A DNA stretch of 64,000 bases from Phoronis australis (GCA_002633005.1 NMRA01000418.1:245173-309172); one strand, 5' to 3'; shown: positions 1 to 11,295, counted from the stretch's first letter. Translations and numbers: made by a program. The notes: generated by a model not told the origin, from the sequence alone.

Positions 1-286
1 TTTAAGGCATTTATTTTCATGCTAAGTTAGTCACTGAATACGTAAACAACATTATCCCACGCGCGCTGAATCTGTCGACGGAAATAAGGCCATGAAATGC
101 AAAAGGTACCCGCTAATCCAAAACCTTTACGGCTAACAGATGTCGCTTTTCATCAATCACGTGTCATTTTATCGCTCAAGTAAGACTGTCTGCCAGAGAA
201 TCTTAACCAAGAACCTTGACCTACATTCTGCTGCTGCTGACTGTAACCACAGGTCACGAGAGTTCATGAACCAGACTGTGTATGTC
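1..286. other. No recognised feature
   Basis: I see no gene, splice-bounded exon or repeat in these bases. They form the left flank of the foldback-like element that begins at 287. Confidence 0.5.
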
Positions 287-693
287 CTGGGCCCTGTCTC
301 CAATCTTTTTACTCGAAATGGAACTCGAAATTAGGTTTGGCATTTTCTACTCTACTTTTGGGCGAACTCAAGATAAGTGTCTATTATTCTATGCTCGAGT
401 ACACAATAACTTACGTAGATAATTTATTGCCCTCAGTTCACAGTTTGTAAACCCAATATTAAAGCAAGAAGTTCGAGTTTGAACTCGAAATTTCGAGTTT
501 TTACTCGAGTTTGTAGCACGAATATAAGGGTCTTCAAGGGCAAACTTGAACTAGAAACTCCTATGCATAAACTATAATGTATTCGAGCACAGTCTGATAA
601 CAAATTATCTTAAGTTCGCACAAAAGGAGCAGAGAAATTGCCAAAAATAGTTTCGAGTTCGTTTCGAGTACAAAGATTAGAGACCGGGCCCAG
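287..693. mobile_element. Small foldback-like element with CTGGGCCC inverted ends
   Basis: The left end begins CTGGGCCCTGTCTCC and the right end is its imperfect reverse complement (GAGACCGGGCCCAG). The similarity continues inward through an AATCTTT block to ACTCGAAA. The roughly 400-bp interior is rich in the self-complementary motif AACTCGAAATTTCGAGTTT and its halves, most clearly around 470-510 and 640-675. No open frame of note is present, so this would be non-autonomous. I see no convincing target-site duplication. The design (inverted ends plus self-complementary short repeats) resembles the two larger foldback elements at 25.7 kb and 32.5 kb, but the repeat motif is different. Confidence 0.6.
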
Positions 694-2605
694 ATGAGTG
701 GCGAATTTGTGTGGAAAAGAAATCTTTGTGTCCGACATTCCATGTTTAAAACCCCATTTGTAACAACTATTTATAACATATAATTAAGATGAAAGTGTTA
801 ATAATATACGCTGTTGTGGTTGCTCAGCCTAAACGCTGGGGTAAAATATATATGACCATGGTGAGGCTACTAAACCGGGCCCGGCCACTTTTCCGCCCGG
901 TGAGAATTTGGCAACTTCACAACCATAATTTTAATTAGGTTGAAACATAACCAATATATTTTTTAAATTATGTTTGAATTATACATGGTGATATACATGT
1001 TAGGTTTTATTCTCTGCGATATTTTCTTTCTCGTTCAGTGTCTCGTTAGCCAACAACACTGAGCCCAGCAGACCGGACTGGCTGTGGCACGACACGGCAG
1101 CTGATGATTCACCAAGTAGAAACGACTGTATTTAATGTTCTATCAACACAAGATTCAGTTCACATAAGAATATCACATGACTGTAAGCAGCGCTGCCTGT
1201 TAGTAAAGCATCATTGCATCCAGCGCCATCTGTTTGCCGTAAAGGTTTTGGATGAGCGGGTACCTTTATGAAATAAAGTTTTCTGTATTCACCTCCTGCA
1301 CTACTTAAACAGCGACCTCTGACATGCAAAGTTCAAAAGGTAGGTCAATGTCGACTCGACGTCTTCAGCCGGTTCGATCATCAAACTTTCCCAATATAGT
1401 TTAAAGTAATACAGTTGCAACAGTGTAACTAACACTCCACATGTAACCAGGCCCTAAACGTAAAATCTGGATCAAACAGTTCATTACAAGACACTTATGT
1501 CTCAGTTTTCAATTGCTGAATACTATATCGTCTGCAACTGAGGCGCCGATTCCTAGGAAATTAAAATATCAAATATTGTTGTTGTTTAACTATTTCCAGG
1601 AGATGTTACAAATTCACTACTCATTTGCCGTTGTTTTTAACTTTGTTATCTCTTTTCAAGAAATAATTCGTCACTTTTAAAACTGTTTCTTTTACAAGAG
1701 AAAACTTGCAACCCAACGCAAAAGTACATACATATAGGATGTGATCCGCCATGTGAACAGTCTGGCCGGTTAAGTATTTGAAAAATCTGCCGAATAAATG
1801 TAAGAAACTTAAGAATCCGAAGCGCATGGGATAAATACAAAACATACCTCGATTGGCGTACATCATGAAGTAATATCCCACTCGACCTTACTCCGCATAA
1901 CGACTTCGGCCTTCGCCTTCAGTCTCAATCGATACACGAAATAATGTCTCGTGGGATATTACTTCATTTACGCTCTCGGTACATTTTATGTATTTACACA
2001 CCACATTTTTTCTCGTAAAGTTTGCACTGCATTCTCGCGCATCAATATTAGCGGTTCAGCCGTGCGGATTTTTTGATATTTTTTCATTAATTCGTTCGAT
2101 TTACAACGGAACTATGCGAACAAATTGAAGGAGTTTGTGCTGTTTTGTCTTGGCACAAAGCAGCACTTCAATTTATCGTCATTTTTCACAGTTACGTGCA
2201 CCTCAGTTCTACTTAACAATGCACCAACAATTACGGATCGATAACAAGATCTTTTGTTGTATTTGGGAAGAAGAAGAAAAAGATAATTTGTTGTGACTTG
2301 TATTTAGCCTCGTGAAAGAACAACAATTGATTGAAGAATCGGTGAAAAAAGAAACTGGCCAATAGGTGAAGCAATATTTCATCGCGCCGAAAGCCAACGC
2401 AGAAGATCGCTGCGCAACTTTAGCAGCAGAATAGAACGCCAATTTGTCCAATACCAGAATATAATTTTATTTACTCAAATAAGTGTGTAGTTTCTAATGA
2501 CACTAATTGTGTGTCAGATTTTATCTTCACCACTTTTTACCGACATCGGTACAAAGCTGTATAAATACATGTATTTAGTCATCCAGCCTTGCGCCAAGGC
2601 TACGG
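694..2605. other. Non-coding stretch with one hairpin
   Basis: No exon is supported here. The hairpin at 1865-1967 is listed separately. Short frames on both strands lack homology that I recognise. In the second gene this would be the start of intron 1, downstream of its signal-peptide exon at 2767-2716. Confidence 0.5.
1865..1967. repeat. Perfect 17-bp inverted repeat (hairpin)
   Basis: ATGAAGTAATATCCCAC at 1865-1881 is matched exactly by its reverse complement at 1951-1967, with a loop of about 70 bases. This is a small palindromic repeat, perhaps a MITE remnant. No coding role is visible. Confidence 0.75.
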
Positions 2606-2715
2606 AGCCAGATGTTATTGCACGTTCAGTCACGCCTGGAAAAGTTGCTGAACGACAGAACGCCGTCATGAGAGATTCTTGAAACACATTTTGACAAACT
2701 AGCTTACGAGATTAC

Positions 2716-2767
2716 CTTTTGAAGAGATTAAGAAACAGCAAACGGCCAACAAAGTTGGTGCTTCCAT
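2716..2767 (-). CDS. Signal-peptide exon 1 of a second IgSF receptor gene (runs off left edge)
   Basis: Reading the minus strand from ATG at 2767, the exon encodes MEAPTLLAVCCFLISSK and then a single G before a GTAATC donor, so it ends in phase 1. This is a short start followed by a hydrophobic core, typical of a secretory signal. It differs from the exon at 53117-53066 at only two residues (FL versus LI at positions 13-14). Transcription goes towards lower coordinates, so the Ig-domain exons of this gene should lie beyond base 1. The call rests on the paralogous exon, the conserved frame and the conserved splice donor. The donor is a little weaker here (GTAATC instead of GTAAGC). Confidence 0.7.
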
Positions 2768-3367
2768 TCTATGTTGCTCTCAGTGGCTGAATTCATTGGT
2801 GATGAATGTTAGACAGACGACACTCTTGTAAAAGCGCGCCAATGTATGGTTGCTCCGAGTTATCACTAGATTGCGCTGCTATCTGCGGCAGGGATCGACT
2901 ACATGTGCTTGTGAAAGAAGTCGCTACTCGGGCGAAAATTGATTAACTCCTAGAAAGAGAAATTTATTTGTTGTCTAAAATAAATACAAGCAAGTAAATT
3001 GTGCAAGTAAAAAGTTTGACAACACAAAATTATATCTGTTAAAAATCCTTTCTAGTTCGATCATATCCATCGCGAACCCGGCTAAAAGAGCATTTTTTAT
3101 ATTTATTCATACTGAAGCTGGGAAGAAGGATTGACAGTCCTTTCGAAACAAAATCATTTTAATGTCTTGCCAAACAAGACTTATCCAGGGCCCAGAGGTT
3201 TCGATTTTAAAATGACGTGAATCTGCCTAAATTCGTGTAAAATACCCGAGCACTATCTGGATTACGTCACAGTCAACAATGGCATGTATGACACGAATTA
3301 TTATATATGCCTGATCCTTCACGTTCACGTCGCTTTGCGATACCTCTATTAACTCATCAGTTTCATG
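2768..3367 (-). promoter_or_regulatory. Upstream region of the second receptor gene
   Basis: This DNA is immediately 5' of the signal-peptide exon on the minus strand and is conserved with 53118-53716. A TTTTA-containing stretch and an ATGTATGG block are shared by both copies. I see no strong TATA box and cannot place the transcription start. The shared sequence could contain the core promoter, but this is inferred from position and conservation only. Confidence 0.35.
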
Positions 3368-4187
3368 CGTGCACCCAGCCTAAATAATTGGGGGTCTCGA
3401 ATTTTCGGTATGGGGACCTTTCACTGACAAGCATCAACGAGGACTAAAAAAACGGGCTCAAGGTTCAGACCTACGAATTGTGCATCGGCGCAGAATGCCT
3501 GTGGACTTTTGTCTCGTTTCCTGGCTCGGAAATTTTGCTTCGCTGAGGCGGACCCATGACGGCGACATCCCATTGCTCCCAACTTGTTCGATTCTTTAGC
3601 CCAACAACAAGTTGGGAAGTTTACCCCCATAGCCAGTATCTTACACGACTGATTAACTCCATTCTGGCATTTTTGGTTGGAGTGCCTGCTCTCTCTTGTT
3701 CGATAATTGCTCTAATCTCCGATCAGATCGTATCTAGCCTGATTGGGCTGGGCTGATAAAATTGAAAGTTAAGTTATAACATATTTGAGATTAAACCAAT
3801 AGCATTTCTGAATTCCTCGTCAAATGCTGATCATGTTCCCATTTTGAATCTCCAAACTCGCCCAACTACAACAGAAGGTAAGACAATCGATTCTGTCCAA
3901 ACGGATTACCAACGCCACATTGGGTTTGATTGTGTTTATACGCGTTCGGTAATAGCATGCAACCACCATAAGTTTCCTTTGAAGCATGGGAGATAATTGG
4001 CCTGCTTGTTATCATTCGGGACAAAAGACTGAGCTGGGCAGTTAACAAAAGAGCTAGACGTAATCGCACGTTCAGCACCCCTCACGTCTGGAAAAGTTAC
4101 TGAACGACAGAACGCTGTAATGCTTTTGGCCAAATTCGCAAAATTGGGCGCTTTTTCGAGCCCCCCAGGCCTCCCTGGTTGCGCCCA
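3368..4187. mobile_element. MITE with GTGCACCC...GGTTGCGCC ends, interrupted by another repeat
   Basis: This is the counterpart of the intact 234-bp MITE at 53717-53950. It is flanked by a CATG repeat on each side (TTTCATG before, CATGAGTTT after). It is split by a 568-bp insertion at 3555-4122, so its own sequence is 3368-3554 plus 4123-4187. Related copies occur at 11168-11295 (cut by the gap), 47895-48082 and 50641-50894. Confidence 0.7.
3555..4122. mobile_element. Dispersed ~0.5-kb repeat R with CAT(G/T)ACGGCG-type inverted ends
   Basis: The left end reads CATGACGGCG and the right end CGCTGTAATG, approximately inverted. The same sequence occurs inverted at 41162-41649, partly at 52600-53022, and as a right-end tail at 2606-2676. 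It contains recognisable blocks such as CAAGTTGGGAAG, TTACACGACTGATTAACTC and CACGTCTGGAAAAGTT. No long frame is conserved among copies, so it looks like a non-autonomous DNA element. This copy sits inside a MITE that is uninterrupted in the paralogous segment, which shows that it inserted. Confidence 0.7.
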
Positions 4188-5190
4188 TGAGTTTGTGTTT
4201 GTAATGCCACTCTCATTCGATGATCTACTCTTTCTACTAGCGCCCAACGAAAGACATTAATGTAAACGATTCGAAAGATTGTTAAACAAACTATCAAAGG
4301 CCAACGAACAGCTTAATTTTCAATGAAACATGTACAGTATCAAGAAGGTCTGACATCCAAATACACATACAGAATATATAGCCCAGTCCATGATCCGCGC
4401 CAGCCCGAGAACGAACCTTCACTCTTGAGTACACGAAGCAACTTGTTGCAAGACACAAGGTAACAGCATAAGAGTCAATTTGAAGGAATTGAAACGCCAA
4501 ATATCACTTGACGCATGAAATTTTTCAACATATCCACTTGTATGCTGATAAAGACTAGACTAAGTCTACAAATTCGGTCATGAAAAGGCCTTGATAATTT
4601 ATATAAAGGTGCTACCTTTACACCAAAAGAGCGCCGGAAAAACATAAATAAATTTGTCGAATCATCAACTTACAGAACATGAACATAATTTCTGTCATTG
4701 GCGATTAGTGTACACCTAGAACCTCGATTTGATTCGTATAAAAAACATGTTGAACTTTGAAAAACTATACATGATATTGAAATGTTTGAGAGAGACGGCT
4801 TTGCTAATGTTAGTATGAACATTAAAGAAAAACTGAAAGCAGAAGGGACAAAAACAGATCCAACTCAAGAAATTCCAAAAGCGTCTTAAGCTATTTTCTT
4901 CCTGCCGCTAAACAACTTCGGGACAATGGTGACATTGTGAATAGAAAGTCTGAGTACCAAGATAAGCTGAATAGCGTCATCGCCAACACGGCAAATTTTC
5001 AGAGTATAAATCTTAACCCCATGAATAAACATTAAGAACTAAACCGTTTAATTAAGCTGACTATTGTTCACAAGAATTAATTAGGTCCCTATTTCCAACT
5101 TGCTGGGGCGTTTTTCTGAAGGACGCTTCTATGGTAACCATAAAGCACATAAACCTGGGTATCAACGGATCCCATCATTTCTCAAATGCT

Positions 5191-5440
5191 AACCCCTACG
5201 TGTCAAGTAGCTGAAACATTAGATAAATTCACCAAACAGTACTTACCAGTGGCGGATTTAGAGGGGGGTAAAGGGGGTTATGGAAACGTCCTGGCTAATA
5301 CTCTGCCCTGCCCACCAGCTCAAGCCGACACTGCAAGAAGACGTCAATGTCATGTACATATACGATTAAAAGATTTTGACTAAATTACCTGGAACCAGAA
5401 CAACGTTAGAAAAACTTTGCCAGGTAAACCTCAATATTCT
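5191..5440. other. Junction region between two segmental duplications
   Basis: It contains a GTGGCGGATTTAGAGG motif at about 5251, also seen as GGGGCGGATCCAGGG at 11101, which looks like the edge of a dispersed repeat. No gene is visible. Confidence 0.4.
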
Positions 5441-5749
5441 TAATACGATTCACATTAAAGAGCAGTGTGGGTTGGGCCAGCTTCTTAAAAACGAATTCTG
5501 TTTGAGGTAGATACTGAGGCGGTGTTCATTTTAACGACAAGCAATGAACTCCAGCTAACTGAAATTAACACAGCGTGATCATGAATGAAAATAATTTTTG
5601 ACAAAGGCCAGTAGTTTAGTGATAAGGGACTGGAAACTTTCGAACTTCCAACATATTGTGGAGACACCTCAAGAGTTTGATATGGGACCTGAACCAGGAT
5701 GAAAGGGACAAAAACTTAGCGTGCAGGCCTGACTTGCCCATTCAGGTAT

Positions 5750-5972
5750 TGATCCAAGTGGATACTGTGATATCATCTATAAAGATACAGTGTTTTGTCA
5801 GTGCCAATGTGAAGTACTTGAAGACAAAGTTCATATTTACCACAATGTCCTGCTTACCTCGAGCTTAGATCACATATGACCAATGCATTGTAAGCACTGG
5901 AGAATATAGGACACTGTCAAGTGGAATGTGCTCCGCTAAATCCGCCTACGCGATATCAACAATGTTCCAATG
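5750..5972 (+). pseudogene. Degraded non-LTR retrotransposon C-terminal fragment
   Basis: The sequence is homologous to the cysteine/histidine end of non-LTR retrotransposon ORF2, whose family pattern is a CxxC-like pair, then LEDKVHVLQQCPVYLELR. The best-preserved copy here is 20670-20790. In this copy the frame is disrupted, so the motif is seen only in pieces. It lies antisense to the receptor gene and is part of the repeated unit. Confidence 0.55.
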
Positions 5973-5983
5973 ATAGTGGTGAA

Positions 5984-6376
5984 AAGGGTACAGCTCTTCC
6001 AGGCACTCGAACAATACCCCAATGTTTATAAAAAATATTTTGAAATTCCGCAATTGTACAACAAAATTAATTTCTTTCTGTATGGAGGTCAAGAACTTAA
6101 CTCAAATGAAAATAAGGTTTTATTTGAAATGGTATCAGAATTTCTTAATAACATTAAATCTCTTTGTGTGAGTGGATAGAATTTTATACATATGTATGAA
6201 AATGAATTATTTTCATTCGTTGTCATATATCATTGTATTCTTAACATCAGTTTTTTATTTTAGTATTCGCATATAGACTTCCTTGTATTTTTTTACCCAG
6301 ATCTAATGCCTCTTGGCGCTTTCTGGGTTATGTATACTCACTGTATTCTGAAGATTTCGTAATAAACATTAAAAAA
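5984..6376 (+). mobile_element. 5'-truncated non-LTR retrotransposon insertion with target duplication
   Basis: In the paralogous units the sequence reads CCAATGATAATGATGAAGAAGG without interruption. Here about 393 bases are inserted, flanked by ATAGTGGTGAA (5973-5983) and ATAGTGATGAA (6377-6387), an 11-bp target duplication with one mismatch. The insert has an open frame ending at about 6179 (ending with SLCVSG then stop), a 3' UTR, an AATAAA signal near 6360 and an A-run. That is the structure of a reverse-transcribed LINE 3' end. The 3' UTR resembles the sequence at about 23760-23870, which ends CAATAAATATATATCACAG and is also followed by an A-run. Confidence 0.8.
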
Positions 6377-7119
6377 ATAGTGATGAAGATGGCAAAACTT
6401 GATAGACTCGCTGATTATGGTGAGGACCTGCTTACTAAAGTAATACCGTTTGGTACTCATCATTTCACTTGGAAGGTTTCTAATACATCCAGAAAGACAG
6501 TGGCACTGTATTGTAACCCTCAAAATGTTTGAAAAGAATAAAAAATATATATAATAAAATTGAGCTACCTATCTGTCTTGTTTTGCCCTCCATAAATGAG
6601 AAATTTATGAAAAGATTGAAGGGGAAATTAGTTTTAGAAGATTGTGTTTTATGTAACTTTTCCGATATCTCTCATAACTTAGTTTAGAGACATCAGATAA
6701 TCATTGCAGGCAGCAGAGTAATGTATTTTATAGCCACGTTAATTTACGATGTTCCTTAAAATTAATTTTCGCACAATTTATATGGCCAAGGATACCCTTT
6801 CATTCGTCACATCAGTGCAAGGCCTCTCTGCAACACCAATTGCATGGCACACTGTTCTGAGTTAGTTATCATCTTCAGTACGTTACCAAAAATGTCAATA
6901 ATCTATTACTGTATGCATATTGGTCAAGCAAACCAAGGCTTATGTGGAGGCACGATATCTAAGCATTCACTTATGTTCATGGCATGCATTTGATGCTGGC
7001 CAAACGTTCAACCTGCCAAAGCCACACATCATACTGCTGCGTCATGCTGCCCCTGTGAAGCATTGTACAACAAAATTAAAACCTCATAGGAACGGTATCA
7101 TAATTCTTTTCATGTAAAG

Positions 7120-7232
7120 CTAATTCTTTTTTATTTCATAGCATACAAGAAGGACCTGACAGATAATAATTAAAAATAGTAAAACAGCTAGCAAAATGAT
7201 AATGAGCGATGAAGTCAATCTCTTTTCAAAAC
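7120..7232 (-). CDS. Probable transmembrane and stop exon of the IgSF receptor
   Basis: On the minus strand an AG at 7234-7233 is followed by two bases and then an open frame, i.e. a phase-1 acceptor that matches the phase-1 donors of the mini-exons. The peptide has a charged lead (FEKR) and then a strongly hydrophobic run, SSLIIILLAVLLFLIII, continuing through CQVLLVC to YEIKKN and a TAG stop at 7122-7120. This fits a single membrane span with a very short basic tail. A GTATGC after the span could alternatively splice to more tail. The polypyrimidine tract is weak (GTTGACTAAAG). The matching region in the unit at 21600-21690 has an in-frame stop, and two other units lack the segment. Confidence 0.5.
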
Positions 7233-7985
7233 CTTTAGTCAACCGTTCAAAATTTTTACATAAATTTTGATGCTGAAGTCACCTTAGAAGCAAACAACAC
7301 ATCAAACAACGCAAAACTTTCACCGACCACTCTTTGGGGTGTGGGGACTGTTGCATAAGCTCATTTAGCGAATTAAGGTAATTATTAAAGTCTCAAGTAG
7401 CTCTGTTATTTGCAAGGCGTATATGTACTATGTAAGAAAAAGAAGTGAAAGTATGAAACAATGAAGTAGAAATATATCAAAATTTAAAAACGCAAACTTA
7501 ATTAATACAGACTATATCGTCTTCGTATCGACAAGTACAGTAGATTAAGAGAACACGTTTTGCACTAAACAAATCAGAGGTAAAACAAATGAAAACACAT
7601 TTCGTATCCACTCAATGTTCAGGGTAAATGGACCTTCAGAGGAATTGCGTTTCTGAGCATAAGCCTTTCAGCATTAGGGCACGGTACAATTTCGATTTCC
7701 CAATTCCTTCAACTATTTCGGCAACATATGAAAAATATGTTAGATAATGCCAAAATAGTTTGACGCGGTCTACGTGTAAAATAATGAGACACTCCTTACA
7801 CGCGTCTGCTGTTATTCATAAAACTGACCACAGGACAGCTGACCAAGAAATATTGAGTTCATAGAAGATTTGCAGTTTGAAAAAATCATTTGCGTTGATA
7901 AGAAAGTGATATAAAGAGTTCTTGCGATAGTGGCATATAGTTGAACTAAGTTAATTTTTGAACTAGAAGAAAACTATCGACATAC

Positions 7986-8021
7986 CTCCACCTTCTCCAT
8001 TTCCAGTAGGCTTCACGATAC
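7986..8021 (-). CDS. 36-nt hinge mini-exon (type 3)
   Basis: On the minus strand, GATTGCAG precedes the exon and GTATGT follows it. The 36 bases are in phase 1 at both ends and read (G)-IVKPTGNGEGG-(G). The pattern PTxNGxGG is shared with the other mini-exons, although surrounding bases have diverged, which suggests selection on the frame. It would add one 12-residue flexible, Pro/Thr/Gly-rich step to the stalk between the Ig domains and the membrane. It lies about 750 bases before the transmembrane exon and is the last intact hinge exon. Confidence 0.65.
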
Positions 8022-8479
8022 CTGCAATCCAAAATTTGGTTTTACAATAACTATTATCATCAAACTTGAATCTCCACAAAAATGGAAACCCAAATAGAGA
8101 AAAGTTACTGTGCGCGAAAGAAACACGAAATCTTAATCTAGTGTTCCCAGGGTTGATAGAATGAGTACACAGGGTACTGTTGACGTCTTTCTTGTGCTAA
8201 AGCAGTCTAAGATGCAAAATTCGAGTGCCAAGGTAAATCTCAAGCCAGTCGTCATAGTTCATCTGGCCACATTAAAGGGTATCCTGGGGTTTATGGTTCT
8301 TGATTGAGGTGAAAATCAAACATTTTGTGTCTAGTATTTTACCTGAAGATAATTTTTGATTGATATCCAATTATCGTTTCTATTTCATACTGCTAATTTG
8401 GCAAAAATAATAACAACATAGTTCTGCCAACTATTAAACTATGTCTTCAGTTAATTTTATGTTAGAAGTTACAACATAC

Positions 8480-8515
8480 CTCCACCACCTCCATTTGCAG
8501 TTGGCTTAATTGTAT
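8480..8515 (-). pseudogene. Hinge mini-exon with a destroyed splice acceptor
   Basis: The 36-nt sequence and the GTATGT donor match the mini-exons at 18.5, 20.3 and 22.4 kb, but the acceptor dinucleotide reads AT instead of AG (forward TATATGT where the others have TATCTGT). The reading frame itself remains intact. It should be skipped in the mature transcript, which the phase-1/phase-1 design would tolerate without a frameshift. Confidence 0.65.
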
Positions 8516-10440
8516 ATGTAAGCCATAACTTAGTTTTACAAGAAGTATTCTAATACATGGAACTCGAATCTTCACACAAATGGAAACCCAAGTGGCAAAT
8601 CGTTACTGTTAGTAATTAATAAGAACAACGGGGAATGTTGAAATGCGTCCACGAATGCACCGCAAGCAGTGTGCTTCTAGGGTGTTAACTTATAACCGAA
8701 AATGGCCACTGGATGTCGCAAAACATGATTAATCCATCTGAAAATGGCAGTTTGTCATCGTTTTTTTTAATAGAAAGCTATTTCCAAAATTACATTACAT
8801 TCGTGATCGAATTTGCGACAAACGGAGGAAAACAGAAAAAAAAAAATGAAATTGACCCCACCGACCACAGATGTTGGATCCATCTGAAAGTCGTGGTTCG
8901 TTGTTAACGTCATAAAAGCACCTTTGCTAATTTAACAAAGAGCCTTCTGTGGGTTATGGAGATACAGTCATGGAAGGAAAAAAGACAAAACTGCCCCTAG
9001 GAGGCGCCACATTAGTCAAACTCGTTGAAATACCATCAAATGTCCTCTTCATATGCCAATTTCACAACCACGCTTAAAGCGGTTTGGTTGATAGAGGGAT
9101 GGACTCCAAAAAACAGGCTCGAAAACAGTATACGTGGCCACGTGATGGCGCAAAATACGTCAAATATATCGGAAAACGGAATATGTCACACCTTCTTTAA
9201 GTTATTTGTTAAGTTTCATTAATATTCCTCAAGGAACTTCAGAAAAACATGAAAAAGGAAAAAATGAAATTGCCACAACGGGGCACAAAAATTGTCAGAT
9301 ATGAATGAAAGTCGTTAACTTTCCGTTCGTTGTCAATTTCATATCTATGTACATGTAATTACACTTAACAAATTTAACAAAGGTCCAGTAGCCGGGCACA
9401 AAAATGCCAATAGAAAGCACCAAATTAAAGAAGTCAATGCAAAATTATTGTTGGCCGTCCTCTTAACAGTAGGAACATATATGTGACCCAGCACGACAAA
9501 AATATACCATATGTTAAATTCATCCTCAGAGTGACTTGGTCGATAGAGATACAAATGCTAAAAAAATTAAAAATGGCCACTAAGTGGCGGAAAAGACCTT
9601 GATTTTCGAAAACAGAAGGAAAGCATAATCCCACTTATGTTAATCCGCCAAATTTCATGAAAATCCGCTGAGGATCTGATACAGAGGTAACAAAAAATAA
9701 AATTTCCACTAGTCCAATCCGTCCTAAAGTGGTCCTCGTCCTTTGTCAACTTGCAACATATTCATATTTGGAAAAACGTTTTCAAAAATGTCAAAATACA
9801 TGTACATGTAGTTTGGCATAAAATCAAGTCGTACAACAGATGCCTGGTGTTATCAATAGAAGAGATCAAAGGAATACAGTGTACCATTTTATCAGGAAAA
9901 ATAAGTTCGTACAAGAAAGTTCGAAGCTGGGAACAACAATAAATTCCTTTGATACGAAAATGATGCTATTTACATTATTGTCTACCTAGTCTAAAGTTAA
10001 AGAGTTCCCACCATGACTTCAGGTAGGCCTTTATTATAGCTGTTGCTAAGAAATAAGCACATTTTTATTAAAAAGTAAATTTCTTCTATTACGCTGTACC
10101 TAATGGGTTGAAAATCAGCTCCGCCGTTGTTGTTTTTAATAAAGTGATATAGAGGAGTTGTGAAGAAACTCTGCAGATAGCCTCCTTTCAGACATGAAAA
10201 GGCGCTAAAAGGCTACAACTTGACCGCGGACGTCTATGTTCCAATTTCCTAAAGACCTGAAAGTTGCACACAGAAATAACATCGAGTTGTGCACCAAAAG
10301 AGGGCGAGGAATGACGGTGTGGAGCATACAACTCGGTCAGGAGCCACACTTTGTTCTGCATATCAGTTTACAAATTGTGTGTAAACCGAACACAGAAGTG
10401 GCATTATGATGAAGGACTTGCCACCATGTAAGTGTATTTC
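8516..10440. other. Non-coding tail of segmental copy A
   Basis: This is collinear with about 22450-24900 in copy B. Landmarks are CCCCTAGGAGGCGCC near 8995, a CATGTACATGTAG stretch near 9800 and a conserved block at 10000-10440. A minus-strand frame at 10000-10330 is matched at 24451-24777 but has no recognisable domain and is not conserved as a frame in copy A. I call no gene. Confidence 0.5.
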
Positions 10441-11295
10441 TAATTTTTATAAATAGCGGACAAAATGCATGCTTATTACATGGTTAGAAGATGTTATAAG
10501 GATCCAAAAAGTACTAACCCCATAACTAATACACGATCTGTACTCGAAAAAAAATTAAATGAACGCGCCGCTCACGATTGGCACCCGAAGAACCGCCGCC
10601 ATTTTGAACTTACCGCGAACCCGGAAATACAATTCATTTAGGAACCCAGGCTAAGAAAACGCCGTTAGGTGCCTGTTACCAGCCTGTAAATGGGGATAAT
10701 ATAATTGAAAGTGCGCCTTAATTTTAATAAAATCAAAATACGGACAATTTTATCGAAATTGCTGAAGAATTGTGGCGAATAAATTTTAACAGAAAATATT
10801 TTGCCGGACTCGGGACTGCAGCCTATCTGTCCCGTTGCCGATCGAGACCAGACACTGGCGAACGGTAAAGGCATGCAGTTACAAGCTGTTTTGTCGAAGT
10901 AGAATGTTCAAATCATAAATGCTGTATACATTCAAAGGTAGTTTCAGACACTTGCATAAAATTACGGGCTGGTTATTCCTGTGTCAAACTGCCGCGGCAG
11001 ACCTTAGTTAGCCTCAGTCACCAGCTACCAGTGAAAACTATCGTCAAAAACAGCTTGTTAGTAGGCCTATACACCTTTGCGCCACGGCTACCGTTAGCAG
11101 GGGCGGATCCAGGGTTTTGAGTTAAGGGGGGGGGCAGGGCACAGGAATCACCAGAATTTTGGCAGATGTGCGCGCCCAGCCTAAAATGTAGGGATGCAGG
11201 AGGCCTCGAATTTTTGGGTTTGCGGACCTTTTGACAAAAAATAAAAAAGGTAAATGGTTTGTTCTGGGCCCATCCATTGTTTTTTCACCCCCCCC
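10441..11295. other. Non-coding stretch ending in a MITE fragment at the gap
   Basis: From about 11101 it contains GGGGCGGATCCAGGG and then, from 11168, the start of the GCGC-CCAGCC MITE family (GCGCGCCCAGCCTAAAATG), running into the unsequenced gap. No exon is supported upstream of this. Confidence 0.5.

Larger units (their letters stand above)
2606..5190. repeat. 5' segmental duplication, copy 1 (pairs with 52952-55195)
   Basis: The block is collinear and same-strand with 52952-55195, beginning near GCACGTTCAGTCACGCCTGG and ending near the ATTAAGTAGG/ATTAGGTCCC region. It carries the signal-peptide exon and upstream DNA of a receptor gene. Differences date later events. Copy 1 has a 568-bp dispersed element (3555-4122) inside a shared MITE. 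Copy 2 has a SINE (54428-54713) that copy 1 lacks. The two copies are diverged throughout by substitutions and small indels, so this is a real paralogous duplication and not an assembly duplicate. Confidence 0.9.
5440..10440. repeat. 3' segmental duplication, copy A (single-unit version)
   Basis: This is collinear and same-strand with about 15480-24900. Shared landmarks in order are GAGCAGTGTGGGTTGGG, ACAATGTCCTG, ATATGGCCAAGGATACCC, the hinge mini-exon, CCCCTAGGAGGCGCCACAT, and ATGATGAAGGACTTGCC. Copy A holds one unit, while copy B has several tandem units in the middle. Copy A contains the transmembrane exon (7232-7120), one intact and one broken mini-exon, and a retrotransposon insertion at 5984-6376. 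Confidence 0.85.

Noticed and set aside
894-912. CCCGGTGAGAATTTGGC resembling the foldback element end
   Set aside because: Only about 13 bases match, and no array or opposite end is found nearby.
1848-1881. Candidate mini-exon (GYYFMMYANRG) before a GTATGT donor on minus
   Set aside because: Its sequence is largely one arm of the hairpin at 1865-1967, it lacks a good acceptor and it does not resemble the hinge repeats.
10605-10620. Strong donor-like GTAAGTTC on minus after CGGGTTCGCG
   Set aside because: It is followed by AAAATGGCGGCGG, a common repeat context, and no upstream coding frame reaches it in a supported phase.
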